Of a DNA stretch of 64,000 nt, positions 7,108 through 16,441 are shown in pieces; position 1 is the first letter of the stretch, and each line of letters begins with the position of its first letter. The translations under genes were made by a program, and so were the position numbers. The stretch lies in assembly GCF_026342435.1 (NCBI RefSeq), contig NZ_JAPEMT010000002.1:1736001-1800000 (forward strand). Direction: 5' to 3'. Origin of the DNA: Streptomyces sp. NBC_00237. GTDB taxonomy: Bacteria > Actinomycetota > Actinomycetes > Streptomycetales > Streptomycetaceae. The notes beneath the pieces were generated by a model that was not told the DNA's origin, did not search any database, and saw nothing but the letters and a program-made list of their open reading frames with translations.

Positions 7108-8109
7108 TTACGCCTCGTCGTCGTTCACCCAGCTCATGAGCTTGCGGAGCTCCTTGCCGGTGGTCTCCAGCAGGTGGTTCTCGTCAGCGGTCTTGTACTC
7201 GTTGTACTTCTTCAGACCGCCGTGGTACTCGTCCATCCACTGCTGCGCGAAGGTGCCGTCCTGGATCTCGCCCAGGACCTTCTTCATCTCCGCCTTGGTG
7301 TCGGCGGTGATGATGCGGGGGCCGGTGATGTAGTCGCCCCACTCGGCGGTCTCGGAGACCGACCAGCGCATCTTCTCCAGGCCGCCCTCGTACATCAGGT
7401 CGACGATGAGCTTCAGCTCGTGGAGGCACTCGAAGTAGGCGATCTCCGGCTGGTAACCGGCCTCGGTCAGGGTCTCGAAACCGGCCTTGACCAGGGCGGC
7501 CGTACCACCGCAGAGAACGGCCTGCTCACCGAACAGGTCGGTCTCGGTCTCCTCGGTGAAGGTCGTCTTGATGACGCCGGCGCGGGTGCCGCCGATGGCC
7601 TTCGCGTACGAGAGGGCCAGCTCGAAGCCCTTGCCCGTGGCGTCCTGCTCGACGGCCGCGATGCACGGAACGCCCCGGCCCTCCTCGTACTGGCGGCGGA
7701 CCAGGTGGCCCGGGCCCTTCGGGGCGACCATGGCGACGTCGACACCGGCCGGCGGCTTGATGAAGCCGTAGCGGATGTTCAGGCCGTGGCCGAAGAAGAG
7801 GGCGTCGCCGTCCTTCAGGTTGTCCTTGACGGACTCCTCGTAGACCTGGGCCTGGATCGGGTCCGGGACGAGGATCATGATGACGTCGGCCTCGGCCGAA
7901 GCCTCGGCCGGGGTGACGACGCGCAGGCCCTGCTCCTCGGCCTTGGCCTTGGACTTGGAGCCCTCGTGCAGACCGACGCGCACGTCGACGCCCGAGTCGC
8001 GGAGCGACAGCGCGTGGGCGTGGCCCTGGCTGCCGTAACCGAGAACCGCGACCTTGCGGCCCTGGATGACGGAAAGGTCTGCGTCGGCGTCGTAGAACAG
8101 CTCGGCCAC
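7108..8109 (-). CDS. ilvC: ketol-acid reductoisomerase
   Basis: IlvC isomerises and reduces acetolactate or acetohydroxybutyrate with NADPH and Mg2+, the second common step of valine and isoleucine synthesis. The 333-aa class I enzyme shows the nucleotide-binding GYGSQGHA (residues 24-31), the APKGPGH motif, and the Mg-binding acidic cluster with TDLFGEQ and ECLHELK. The start is GTG with GGAGA 6 bases upstream. It is the last gene of ilvB-ilvN-ilvC, 159 bases after ilvN. That gap holds a short copy of the dispersed repeat, so a separate promoter or processing site between ilvN and ilvC is possible. A strong terminator follows. Confidence 0.97.
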   Translation of the reverse strand: MAELFYDADADLSVIQGRKVAVLGYGSQGHAHALSLRDSGVDVRVGLHEGSKSKAKAEEQGLRVVTPAEASAEADVIMILVPDPIQAQVYEESVKDNLKDGDALFFGHGLNIRYGFIKPPAGVDVAMVAPKGPGHLVRRQYEEGRGVPCIAAVEQDATGKGFELALSYAKAIGGTRAGVIKTTFTEETETDLFGEQAVLCGGTAALVKAGFETLTEAGYQPEIAYFECLHELKLIVDLMYEGGLEKMRWSVSETAEWGDYITGPRIITADTKAEMKKVLGEIQDGTFAQQWMDEYHGGLKKYNEYKTADENHLLETTGKELRKLMSWVNDDEA

Positions 8110-8183
8110 TGGAATTCTCCTTGTGTGCGGGTTGTGCGACCCACCGTACGGCGGGCGGAGGAAGGTAAGAACTCGGGTCTTGC

Positions 8184-8235
8184 TAAAGCGCCCTAGGGGC
8201 GCGGGGAACTGCGCGACCAGCCACGACGCACCCGC
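8184..8235. repeat. short copy (R4) of the dispersed repeat
   Basis: Between ilvN and ilvC, GCCCTAGGGGCGCGGGG followed by AACTGCGCGACCAGCCACGA and CGCACCCGC matches the core of R1 to R3. The rest of the long element is absent. Confidence 0.8.
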
Positions 8236-8268
8236 GGGTAACGTACGAACCCACCGCGCACCCCCCGG

Positions 8269-8796
8269 TCAGGCCGTGCGGTCGAGCGCGCGCAGCGAAC
8301 GGTCCGTGATGGACCTGGCACCACGCCCTATGGCGATCGTCCCGGACTGCACGAGCTCCTTGATGCCGAACTGCTCCAGCATCTTCAGCATCGCTTCGAG
8401 CTTGTCGGCGCCGCCCGTGGCCTCGATGGTCACGGCGTCGGGCGACACGTCCACGGTCTTGGCGCGGAACAGCTGGACGATCTCGACGATCTGGGAGCGG
8501 GTCTCGTTGTCGGCGCGGACCTTCACCAGGACGAGCTCGCGCTGGATCGCAGCGGCGGGCTCCAGTTCGACGATCTTCAGTACGTTGACGAGCTTGTTGA
8601 GCTGCTTCGTCACCTGCTCCAGCGGCAGGGCCTCGATCACGTTCACCACGATGGTGATGCGCGAGATCTCGGGGTGTTCGGTGGTCCCCACGGCGAGCGA
8701 GTCGATGTTGAAGCCGCGCCGGGAGAAGAGGGCGGTGATGCGGGCGAGGACGCCGGGCTTGTTCTCCACCAGGACGGAGAGCGTGTGCTTGGACAT
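8269..8796 (-). CDS. ilvN: acetolactate synthase small (regulatory) subunit
   Basis: IlvN binds the catalytic subunit IlvB and confers valine feedback. The 175-aa protein has the N-terminal ACT domain (HTLSVLVENKPGVLARI, then RRGFNIDSL) and the C-terminal ACT-like domain (ELVLVKVRADNETRSQI). Length and domain order are standard. The ATG at 8796 follows ilvB by 26 bases, and a purine-rich GAGAGAGA ribosome site precedes it, so the pair is one operon. Confidence 0.96.
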   Translation of the reverse strand: MSKHTLSVLVENKPGVLARITALFSRRGFNIDSLAVGTTEHPEISRITIVVNVIEALPLEQVTKQLNKLVNVLKIVELEPAAAIQRELVLVKVRADNETRSQIVEIVQLFRAKTVDVSPDAVTIEATGGADKLEAMLKMLEQFGIKELVQSGTIAIGRGARSITDRSLRALDRTA

Positions 8797-8822
8797 GATT
8801 CTCTCTCTGCTCTTCTCTGGCT

Positions 8823-10673
8823 CTAGTCGTCTTCGTTGTCGCCGAAGTCGGGGCGGACGCCCCGGGCGGCCATGACCTCGTCGTTGGAGGTTCCGGCGGC
8901 GACCATCGGCCAGACCATGGCGTCCTCGTGGACGATGAAGTCGATGACGACCGGGCGGTCGTTGATGGCGTTGGCCTCCTCGATGCACTTGTCGAGGTCC
9001 TCGGGACGCTCGCAGCGGATCGCGTAGCAGCCCATCGCCTCGGACAGCTTCACGAAGTCGGGGACGCGGGTGCCCTTGGCCTCGTTGCCTTCGCAGTCCT
9101 GGCCGCTGTGCAGCACGGTGTTGGAGTAGCGCTGGTTGTAGAACAGCGTCTGCCACTGGCGGACCATGCCGAGGGCGCCGTTGTTGATGATGGCGACCTT
9201 GATCGGGATGTTGTTCAGGGCGCAGGTGGTGAGTTCCTGATTGGTCATCTGGAAGCAGCCGTCGCCGTCGATCGCCCAGACGGTGCGGTCCGGCATGCCG
9301 GCCTTCGCGCCCATCGCGGCGGGGACCGCGTAGCCCATCGTCCCGGCGCCGCCGGAGTTGAGCCAGGTCGCGGGCTGCTCGTACTGGATGAAGTGCGAGG
9401 CCCACATCTGGTGCTGGCCGACGCCCGCCGCGTAGATGGTGTCCGCGGGGGCGAGTTCGCCGATCCGCTGGATGACCTGCTGCGGCGACAGCGAACCGTC
9501 GTCGGGCTGGTCGTAGCCCAGCGGGTAGGTGTCCCGCCAGCGGCTGAGGTCCTTCCACCAGGCGGTGTAGTCGCCCTGGTTGCCCTCGGTGTACTCGGCC
9601 TGGACGGCCTGCACCAGGTCGGCGATGACCTCGCGGGCGTCGCCCACGATCGGGACGTCGGCGGCGCGGTTCTTGCCGATCTCGGCGGGGTCGATGTCGG
9701 CGTGGACGATCTTCGCGAAGGGCGCGAAGCTGTCCAGCTTGCCGGTGACGCGGTCGTCGAAGCGGGCGCCGAGGGCGACGATCAGGTCGGCCTTCTGGAG
9801 CGCGGTGACGGCGGTGACCGCACCGTGCATGCCCGGCATTCCGACGTGCAGCGGGTGACTGTCGGGGAAGGAGCCGAGCGCCATCAGCGTGGTGGTAACG
9901 GGCGCTCCGGTGAGCTCCGCGAGAACCCTCAGCTCGGCGGTGGCCCGCGCCTTGAGGACGCCTCCGCCGACGTACAGGACGGGCCGCTTGGCGGCGGTGA
10001 TCAGCTTGGCGGCCTCGCGGATCTGCTTGGCGTGCGGCTTGGTGACGGGCCGGTAGCCGGGCAGGTCGTTGGTGGGCGGCCAGGAGAAGGTGGTCTGCGC
10101 CTGGAGCAGGTCCTTGGGGATGTCGACGAGGACGGGGCCCGGACGGCCGGTGGAGGCGATGTGGAAGGCTTCGGCGATGGCGCGCGGGATGTCGGCCGCG
10201 TCGGTGACCAGGAAGTTGTGCTTGGTGATCGGCATCGTGATGCCGCAGATGTCCGCCTCCTGGAAGGCGTCGGTGCCGATCGCCTTGGAGACGACCTGGC
10301 CGGTGATCGCCACCAGCGGCACCGAGTCCATCATCGCGTCGGCGATCGGGGTGACCAGGTTCGTCGCGCCGGGGCCGCTGGTCGCCATGCAGACGCCGAC
10401 CTTGCCGGTGGCCTGGGCGTAACCGGTGGCCGCGTGGCCCGCGCCCTGCTCGTGCCGCACCAGCACGTGGCGGACCCGGGTGGAGTCCATCATCGGGTCG
10501 TAGGCCGGCAGGATCGTGCCGCCCGGAATGCCGAATACCGTGTCGGCCCCGACCTCTTCGAGCGCCCGGATGAGCGACTGCGCGCCCGTCACGTGCTCGA
10601 TCGGGCTGGCGGGGGATCCGTGGTGACGGGGCCGGGGCTGCGGATGGTGGGCCCCGGTGGCCTGCTCGGTCAT
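8823..10673 (-). CDS. ilvB: acetolactate synthase large (catalytic) subunit
   Basis: This thiamine-diphosphate enzyme condenses pyruvate with pyruvate or 2-oxobutyrate. The 616-aa protein shows the TPP glutamate region (FGIPGG, VRHEQGAGHAA), the central FAD-binding domain, and the GDGCFQM...NNGALG TPP/Mg motif. Start: two in-frame ATGs lie at 10679 and 10673. The GAGAAGAG ribosome site is about 7 bases from the second, so I prefer 10673. A 220-base leader with a BCAA-rich peptide and terminator precedes it. It heads the ilvBNC operon. Confidence 0.96.
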   Translation of the reverse strand: MTEQATGAHHPQPRPRHHGSPASPIEHVTGAQSLIRALEEVGADTVFGIPGGTILPAYDPMMDSTRVRHVLVRHEQGAGHAATGYAQATGKVGVCMATSGPGATNLVTPIADAMMDSVPLVAITGQVVSKAIGTDAFQEADICGITMPITKHNFLVTDAADIPRAIAEAFHIASTGRPGPVLVDIPKDLLQAQTTFSWPPTNDLPGYRPVTKPHAKQIREAAKLITAAKRPVLYVGGGVLKARATAELRVLAELTGAPVTTTLMALGSFPDSHPLHVGMPGMHGAVTAVTALQKADLIVALGARFDDRVTGKLDSFAPFAKIVHADIDPAEIGKNRAADVPIVGDAREVIADLVQAVQAEYTEGNQGDYTAWWKDLSRWRDTYPLGYDQPDDGSLSPQQVIQRIGELAPADTIYAAGVGQHQMWASHFIQYEQPATWLNSGGAGTMGYAVPAAMGAKAGMPDRTVWAIDGDGCFQMTNQELTTCALNNIPIKVAIINNGALGMVRQWQTLFYNQRYSNTVLHSGQDCEGNEAKGTRVPDFVKLSEAMGCYAIRCERPEDLDKCIEEANAINDRPVVIDFIVHEDAMVWPMVAAGTSNDEVMAARGVRPDFGDNEDD

Positions 10674-10743
10674 CGGCATTCTCTTCTCGAAGCTGAGGGT
10701 TTGAGCTGAGGGCTTTGCGTGGTTTTGCGGTGTGCCGGTGCAA

Positions 10744-10778
10744 CAAAAAACCCCCCGTGCCGTCAGGCAAGCGAGGGG
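10744..10778 (-). terminator. ilvB attenuator terminator
   Basis: On the minus strand CCCC, TGCC, a 4-base loop, GGCA and GGGG form a stem with internal mismatches, followed directly by TTTTTT. This intrinsic terminator lies about 70 bases upstream of the ilvB start, inside the leader. Confidence 0.8.
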
Positions 10779-10836
10779 AGCGCGTCGGAGACAGACAAGC
10801 AGGTTCAGCGGTGAACCCTGCTTCAGCCGACGCGCT
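10779..10836 (-). promoter_or_regulatory. ilvB attenuator alternative stem
   Basis: Bases 10827-10836 and 10779-10788 (AGCGCGTCGG) form a 10-bp perfect stem. It encloses a second hairpin (10797-10823, AAGCAGG...CCTGCTT). The outer left arm overlaps the end of the leader-peptide gene, so ribosome position decides whether it forms. This is the layout expected of transcription attenuation. Confidence 0.75.
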
Positions 10837-10864
10837 TTCCAAGTACGAGAATTCGGGTGCGCAT
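10823..10864 (-). CDS. ilvB leader peptide MRTRILVLGKRVG
   Basis: A 13-residue reading frame starts with ATG at 10864, 8 bases after the strong ribosome site GGAGGG. It encodes Ile-Leu-Val-Leu at residues 5-8 and another Val at 12. A run of branched-chain codons directly before an attenuator hairpin is the hallmark of a regulatory leader peptide that senses charged Ile, Leu and Val tRNAs. The frame ends inside the alternative stem. Confidence 0.85.
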   Translation of the reverse strand: MRTRILVLGKRVG

Positions 10865-10897
10865 GGCATTGACCCTCCCTCCGGCCCACTGGGTGTG

Positions 10898-13800
10898 TCA
10901 AGTGGGTGGGACGGACGTCTCAGTATTTGAGCGCAATGGCGGATGTGTGAACGAGTCGATTCCGGGTGCGCCCGCGAGACCCACGCCCGGCCCCCCGGCC
11001 AGCACGGGCAGCGCGCCGCCCTCGCCGCCCGGCACGGGGAAGTCCCCCCGAACGAGCGCACGCCGCAGCCGGTACTCGTCCAGCGGCCCGGAGAACGCCA
11101 TTCCCTGCCCGTGCGTACAGCCCATCGCGCGCAGGGCCTGCACCTGCTCGGGCAGGTCGACCCCGTCCGCGACCGACTGCATGCCGAGGTCGGTGGCGAT
11201 CCGCAGCAGCCCACTGGTGATCTTGTGCAGCCGGGCCGACTCCACCACTCCTTCGATGAGTCCCCGGTCGAGCTTCAGTACGTCGATGGGCAGCCGCCGC
11301 AGCGCGTTGATGGCCGCGTACCCGCTGCCGAAGCCGTCGAGGGCGACCCGCACCCCGAGGCGGCGCAGCGCGGACAGCCGGTGCTCCAGATCGTCGTACG
11401 AGACGCGGGGGTCGCTGTCGGAGATCTCGATGACCAGCGCCCCGGACGGCAGCCCGTGCCGGGTCAGCAGGGCCTCCACCGACCCGAGCGGCATGGACCG
11501 GTCCAGGAGGCGGCGGGCGGTGAGGCGGACGGTGACGGGCACGGGGTGCCCGGCCCGGTTGCGCTCGGCGGCCTGCTCGACGGACTCCTCCAGGAGCCAG
11601 CGCCCCAGCTCCGCCGTGCGGTCGCTGTCGTCGGCGACCCGCAGGAACTCGGCCGGGGTGAAGAGGATCCCCTGCGCGGAGCGCCAGCGGGCCTGGGCGG
11701 CGACGGCGGCGACCCGCCCCGTCGTCAGGTTCACCACGGGTTGGTGCAGCAGGGCGAACTCTCCGTCGTGCAGGGCGGTGCGCAGCCGGGTGGCCAGTTC
11801 CGTCCGCCGTACGACCTCGGCCTGCATCTGCGGTGCGTACAGCTCCACCCGGTCCTTGCCCGCCGCCTTCGCGCGGTACATGGCGAGGTCGGCGTTGCGC
11901 ATCAGGTCGGTCGGGGTGATCCCGGGTTCGGCGAAGGCGACGCCGATGGAGGCGGCGACCCGGACATCGTTGCCGTCCACTTTGTACGGCTGCGAGAGGG
12001 TGAGCCTCAGCCGGTCGGCGATCTCGCGCACCTGGTACTCGCGGGCGGCCTGGTCGCGGGTGCCGTCACCGAGGATGAGGGCGGCGAACTCGTCGCCGCC
12101 GAGGCGGGCGGCGGTGTCTCCCATCCTGACCGAGTCCTGGAGGCGGCGGGCGGCCTGGATGAGCAGTTCGTCGCCCGCCTGATGACCCAAGCGGTCGTTC
12201 ACCGCCTTGAAGCCGTCCAGGTCGATGAAGAGGACGGCGGTGCCGATGTCGGTGGTTCGCCGCCCGGCGAGCGCCTGGCGCACCCGTTGGGTGAACAGGG
12301 CCCGGTTGGGCAGGTCGGTGAGCGGGTCGTGTTCGGCGTTGTGCTGCAACTGTGCCTGGAGACGGACCCGTTCGGTGACGTCCCGGCTGTTGAAGATGAG
12401 GCCGCCCTGGTGGCGGTTGACGGTGGACTCGACGTTGAGCCAGTCCCCCGTCCCGGATTTGAAACGGCATTCGATGCGGGTGGTCGGCTCCTCCATCGGG
12501 GACGCGGCGAGGAAGCGCCGCACCTCGTGCACGACAGAACCCAGGTCGGCGGGGTGGATGATCGAGGCCAGCTCCGAGCCGACCAGCTCCTCCGCGTCCC
12601 GCCCGTAGACCCCGGAGGCGGCCGGGCTGACGTACCGCAGTATCCCGGTCGGTGCGGCGATCATGATGACGTCGCTGGATCCCTGCACCAGCGACCTGAA
12701 GTGGTTCTCCTTCTGGGCCAGTTCCTGGGTGAGGGAGATGTTGTCGACGAGCATGATGCCCTGGCGCACGACCAGGGCCAGCACGACCGTGCACCCGGTG
12801 AACAGGACCAGCCGGTCGAACTTGTGGCCGTTCATGACGTTGTAGAGGATGCCGACCACGCAGACGGCGGCGGCGAGGTACGGGGTGAGGGCGGCCAGCG
12901 ATCCCGCGATGGGCCGGCTCGACCCGACCCGCAGCACGGCCCGCCCCTGCGGTCCGGTGCGGGAGACGGCCTGCTGCGGTCCGCCCCGGGGCTGTTGGTG
13001 CGTGCTCCGCTGCGCGGTCCAGCTCCCGCCCCACGGCGCGTACGCCAGCAGCAGGGAACCCGCGAACCAGCCCGCGTCCAGGATCTGCCCGGAGTGGTAT
13101 TCCTCGCGCAGCAGCGGCGAGGTGAACAGGGCGTCGCACAGGACGGTCGTGGCGAAGGCCGCGATCGCGGTGTTGACCGCGCCCCGGTTGGCCGACGAGC
13201 GCCGGAAGTGCAGGGCCATCACCATGCTCACGAGGATGATGTCGAGGAACGGATACGCGAGCGTGAGCGCGGACTGGGCGACGTTGGCGCCCTTGAAGTT
13301 GGCGGGGTGGGCCAGCGCCAGGCTCCAGCAGAGCGTGAGCAGCGAGCCCGCGATCAGCCAGGCGTCCAGCGCCAGGCACACCCAACCGGCCCGGGTGACG
13401 GGCCTCTTGGCGAGGAGCAGCAGACCGATGATGGCGGGCGGCCCGAAACAGAGGAAGAAGAGGTTGGCAAGCGAAAGGGCCGGTACGGGGTCCCTCAGCA
13501 CCACCTCGTACCAGCCCCAGACCGCGTTCCCGCAAGCCGCCATCAAGGAGGAGGCGGAGAACAGCAGCCAGGCGGGCCTGAAGCGACTCTCCCGGGTCCG
13601 CGCATAGAGGTAACAGGAGACGGCGGCGACGAGAGCGGCGACGGCGAGACCGAAGTCACCCATGATGTGAGCGAGTTGCTTCGACCCCCAGCCGAGGAAG
13701 GACCCTGCGGCATACCCTCCGCAGAGGAGGGCGAGCACGAGCTGGGGCACCATCCCCGATCCGCTGCGACCGGTGGTCGGGCGCTGGGCCAGCACGGCCC

Positions 13801-14077
13801 CCGGGGCACTCACCGGGCCTCCTTGCACGGCGGTTTCGGGTGACCTGCGGCCCGGCACGCGCGCCTCGGGCGGCCGGTCCCGTGCGGCGGCCCGCTCCGG
13901 AGCCCCGGGCGAGCGGGGCGCTGCCGGTGATTCTGTTGGCCCCACCGCGTCGGATCGTCTCTCCATTGGCAGTGCATCGCCCGTCGCCCCCCTTGCCGTG
14001 TCCGTCGTGCTCCCCAGCGCCGTGGGAGTGGTGCATGGCGCAGCCCCTAGGTCGGGACGATACACCAGCCCGGTCAC
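10898..14077 (-). CDS. membrane PAS-GGDEF protein with degenerate EAL domain
   Basis: This 1059-aa membrane protein is predicted to act in cyclic di-GMP signalling. About ten hydrophobic segments (residues about 108-450) are followed by a PAS domain (about 470-590), a GGDEF domain and an EAL-like domain. GGDEF is intact at 660-664 and an RxxD inhibitory site (RMGD) lies 5 residues before it, so diguanylate cyclase activity is expected. The EAL domain looks dead: EAL is AAQ (793-795), the DDFG motif is DGFG and the EGVE glutamate is Asp. It corresponds by position to SCO5511, as I recall. The start is GTG 14077 (GAGGAAG 11 bases upstream); ATG 13966 is possible. The 3' end overlaps the ilvB promoter region. 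Confidence 0.9.
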   Translation of the reverse strand: MTGLVYRPDLGAAPCTTPTALGSTTDTARGATGDALPMERRSDAVGPTESPAAPRSPGAPERAAARDRPPEARVPGRRSPETAVQGGPVSAPGAVLAQRPTTGRSGSGMVPQLVLALLCGGYAAGSFLGWGSKQLAHIMGDFGLAVAALVAAVSCYLYARTRESRFRPAWLLFSASSLMAACGNAVWGWYEVVLRDPVPALSLANLFFLCFGPPAIIGLLLLAKRPVTRAGWVCLALDAWLIAGSLLTLCWSLALAHPANFKGANVAQSALTLAYPFLDIILVSMVMALHFRRSSANRGAVNTAIAAFATTVLCDALFTSPLLREEYHSGQILDAGWFAGSLLLAYAPWGGSWTAQRSTHQQPRGGPQQAVSRTGPQGRAVLRVGSSRPIAGSLAALTPYLAAAVCVVGILYNVMNGHKFDRLVLFTGCTVVLALVVRQGIMLVDNISLTQELAQKENHFRSLVQGSSDVIMIAAPTGILRYVSPAASGVYGRDAEELVGSELASIIHPADLGSVVHEVRRFLAASPMEEPTTRIECRFKSGTGDWLNVESTVNRHQGGLIFNSRDVTERVRLQAQLQHNAEHDPLTDLPNRALFTQRVRQALAGRRTTDIGTAVLFIDLDGFKAVNDRLGHQAGDELLIQAARRLQDSVRMGDTAARLGGDEFAALILGDGTRDQAAREYQVREIADRLRLTLSQPYKVDGNDVRVAASIGVAFAEPGITPTDLMRNADLAMYRAKAAGKDRVELYAPQMQAEVVRRTELATRLRTALHDGEFALLHQPVVNLTTGRVAAVAAQARWRSAQGILFTPAEFLRVADDSDRTAELGRWLLEESVEQAAERNRAGHPVPVTVRLTARRLLDRSMPLGSVEALLTRHGLPSGALVIEISDSDPRVSYDDLEHRLSALRRLGVRVALDGFGSGYAAINALRRLPIDVLKLDRGLIEGVVESARLHKITSGLLRIATDLGMQSVADGVDLPEQVQALRAMGCTHGQGMAFSGPLDEYRLRRALVRGDFPVPGGEGGALPVLAGGPGVGLAGAPGIDSFTHPPLRSNTETSVPPT
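10922..10951 (-). promoter_or_regulatory. candidate ilvB promoter
   Basis: TTCACA (10946-10951), an 18-base spacer and AATACT (10922-10927) resemble a vegetative promoter that would start the leader near 10915. It lies inside the 3' end of the upstream GGDEF-EAL gene. A TTGACA at 10896-10901 also exists, but its -10 position is the ribosome site of the leader peptide. Confidence 0.4.
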
Positions 14078-14206
14078 ACAGGGACATACTTCCTCTACTC
14101 TGCGTAACTACCAGCGGGATTACGGGAACTGGTTGCGGTTGTCCGATTCCGGAGCGTGTTCGTGAGCGGACTTTTCGGGCGTCGCCCGCTCTCCTCGGGA
14201 AACGGC

Positions 14207-15184
14207 TCAGCCACCGCTCCCGATCACGTTGTCGAGGGGCTCCCCGGCGACGAACCGGCTCACCTGCCGGGCCATCAGCCGCTTGGCGCGGGGCAGGAAG
14301 GCGGAGGAACTGCCCCCGACGTGCGGGCTGATCAGAACGTTCGGGGCGTGCCACAGGGGATGCCCGGCGGGGAGCGGCTCCGGGTCCGTGACGTCGAGCG
14401 CGGCACGCAGCCGCCCCGAGCCGACCTCGGCGAGCAGCGCCTTCGTGTCGACGACCCGTCCCCGCGCCACATTCACCAGCAAGGCACCGTCCTTCATCCG
14501 CCCCAGGAACTCGGAGTCGACCATTCCGGCGGTGTCGGCGGTCAGCGGAGTGGACAGAATCACGACGTCCGCCTTAGCCAACAGCCCCGGCAGCGCGGTG
14601 AACGCGTGCACGTCGCCGCGCTCCGTGGTGCGGGCGGAGCGCGCGACGCGCGCCACCCGCGCACACTCGAAGGGGGCGAGCCGGTCCTCGATCGCCGCGC
14701 CCACCGACCCGTACCCGACGATGACCACGTTCTTGTCGGCCAGCGCCGGATAGAACCCGGACCGCCACTCCTCCTTCCGCTGCCCCTCGACGAACCCGGG
14801 GATGCCGCGCAGCGAGGCCAGTACGAGCGCGAGGGTCAGCTCGGCCGTGCTCGCCTCGTGCACCCCCTTGGCGTTGCACAGCCGCACTCCCGCCCGCACC
14901 GCCCCCCGCACGTCGTCGACGCCGGCGGTGAGGGTCTGCACGACGCGCAGGGAGGTCATCTCGGGAAGGGGCCGCAGCGAGACCTCGGTGCCCTTCAGGT
15001 AGGGCACGACGTAGAAGGCGCAGTCGGCGGGATCGGCCGGGAAGTCGTCCTCTCCGTCCCAGGCGCGGTATTGGAGGCCGCCCGTCCCGGCTTCGGGCAG
15101 CCCGTCGATCCCGGCGGGGTCCATGGGCAGCCACACGTCGAAGGGGCGTTGCGGGGCGTCGTTCACTTCCAGAGCCGTGGTCAT
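14207..15184 (-). CDS. D-isomer-specific 2-hydroxyacid dehydrogenase
   Basis: This 325-aa NAD(P)-dependent dehydrogenase has a Rossmann motif GYGSVGAAIEDRL, the catalytic-region VNVARG and an SPHVGGSS loop with the catalytic His. The early TLTAGVDDV and NAKGVHEAS motifs also fit. It is shorter than SerA and has no ACT domain, so glyoxylate/hydroxypyruvate reductase or phosphonate-type substrates are possible; the substrate is unknown. The ATG at 15184 has no clear ribosome site, and a promoter-like TTGCAG with TAGCCT lies just upstream, so the mRNA may be nearly leaderless. It is divergent from the aldo/keto reductase, 77 bases apart. Confidence 0.88.
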   Translation of the reverse strand: MTTALEVNDAPQRPFDVWLPMDPAGIDGLPEAGTGGLQYRAWDGEDDFPADPADCAFYVVPYLKGTEVSLRPLPEMTSLRVVQTLTAGVDDVRGAVRAGVRLCNAKGVHEASTAELTLALVLASLRGIPGFVEGQRKEEWRSGFYPALADKNVVIVGYGSVGAAIEDRLAPFECARVARVARSARTTERGDVHAFTALPGLLAKADVVILSTPLTADTAGMVDSEFLGRMKDGALLVNVARGRVVDTKALLAEVGSGRLRAALDVTDPEPLPAGHPLWHAPNVLISPHVGGSSSAFLPRAKRLMARQVSRFVAGEPLDNVIGSGG

Positions 15185-15261
15185 GATCACGAGGCTATGC
15201 GAACTCGTCTGACCTGCAACGGTTAGTTTGGGGGCGCGGCAAGACGGAGGGGTACGGCACG

Positions 15262-16284
15262 GTGGAGCGCAGGACAATCGGGGCGACAGCGCTCGAAGCG
15301 GGGGCAGTCGGACTCGGCTGCATGCCGATGAGCTGGGCCTACACGAGTTCGCGTCAGCGCGGCGAGGAGTCCGTCCGGGCCCTGCACAAGGCCCTGGATC
15401 TGGGCTCGAACCTCCTCGACACCGCCGACATGTACGGCCCCTTCACCAACGAACTCCTGCTGGGGCGGGTCCTGAAGGAGCGCCGCAGCGAGGCGTTCGT
15501 CTCCACGAAGGCGGGCCTGCTCGTCGGCGACCAGCACATCGTCGCCAACGGCCGCCCCTCGTACATCCGCCGCGCCTGCGACGCCTCCCTCCGCCGCCTC
15601 CAGACGGACGTCATCGACCTCTACCAACTGCACCGCGCGGACCCGGAGATACCCGTTGAGGAGACCTGGGGTGCGATGGCGGATCTGGTACGGGCCGGAA
15701 AGGTGCGGGCCCTGGGCCTGTGCGCGGTGGGCGCGCGGGCGTCGCGCCGCTCGGGCACGGGGGTGGGCCGCCCCGTCGCGGGCGGGCTGCACGACGGAAC
15801 GATCCGCCAACTGGAGCGGGTCCAGCAGGTGTTCCCCGTCGCCGCGGTCGAGGCGGAGCTCTCGGTCTGGGCCCCCGAGGCGCTGTCCGCTCTCCTCCCC
15901 TGGTGCGAGGCGCGCGGGGTCGGCTTCCTCGCCGCGATGCCCCTGGGGAACGGCTTCCTGACCGGAACCCTCGTCCCCGGCGAGGGCTTCGAACCGGACG
16001 ACGTACGGGCCCGGCATCCGCGCTTCACCGCCGAGATGATGGCCTCCAACCAGGTGGTGGTGGCGGGCCTGCGCCGGGTGGCCGTACGCCACGGCGACAC
16101 GGTCACCCCCGCCCAGGTGGCCCTGGCCTGGGTCCTCTCCCGCAGCCGCCACGTCATCCCGGTACCGGGCACGAAACGGTCCCGCTGGGTGGCGGAGAAC
16201 GCGGCTTCGGCAGCCCTGCGCCTGACGGACGCCGACCTGGCGGAGATTGCGAGCCTCCCGGACGCAACGGGCTCCTGGGACTGA
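15262..16284 (+). CDS. aldo/keto reductase
   Basis: This 340-aa NADPH-dependent oxidoreductase has a TIM-barrel fold. The catalytic tetrad is visible: Asp and Tyr in DTADMYG, Lys in STKAG, and His in YQLHR. The C-terminal cofactor loop IPVPGTKRSRWVAEN is also typical. The GTG start at 15262 follows GGAGGGG by about 10 bases. It is divergently arranged with the 2-hydroxyacid dehydrogenase, so the two may share regulation. The physiological carbonyl substrate cannot be inferred. Confidence 0.92.
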   Translation: MERRTIGATALEAGAVGLGCMPMSWAYTSSRQRGEESVRALHKALDLGSNLLDTADMYGPFTNELLLGRVLKERRSEAFVSTKAGLLVGDQHIVANGRPSYIRRACDASLRRLQTDVIDLYQLHRADPEIPVEETWGAMADLVRAGKVRALGLCAVGARASRRSGTGVGRPVAGGLHDGTIRQLERVQQVFPVAAVEAELSVWAPEALSALLPWCEARGVGFLAAMPLGNGFLTGTLVPGEGFEPDDVRARHPRFTAEMMASNQVVVAGLRRVAVRHGDTVTPAQVALAWVLSRSRHVIPVPGTKRSRWVAENAASAALRLTDADLAEIASLPDATGSWD

Positions 16285-16441
16285 GAGCCCCGTCAGGGGG
16301 CCGGGGGCCCGGGGGCGGAGCTCCCCGGCAGTCACCGCACCCACCGACCGAACCGCACCCACCACAGGGATCTCGGGAACGCGAACCGACCGACCGGTGT
16401 ATGAACAGGTACCAGGCTCATCGACGGAGGGACCCCTGACC

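Noticed and set aside
10896..10901. TTGACA as the -35 of the ilvB leader promoter
   Set aside because: The position for its -10 is occupied by the GGAGGG ribosome site of the leader peptide, leaving no TA-rich element.
8269..11214. 981-codon minus-strand frame spanning ilvN and ilvB
   Set aside because: Only its last 175 residues (ilvN) are real; the rest is an out-of-frame reading of ilvB.
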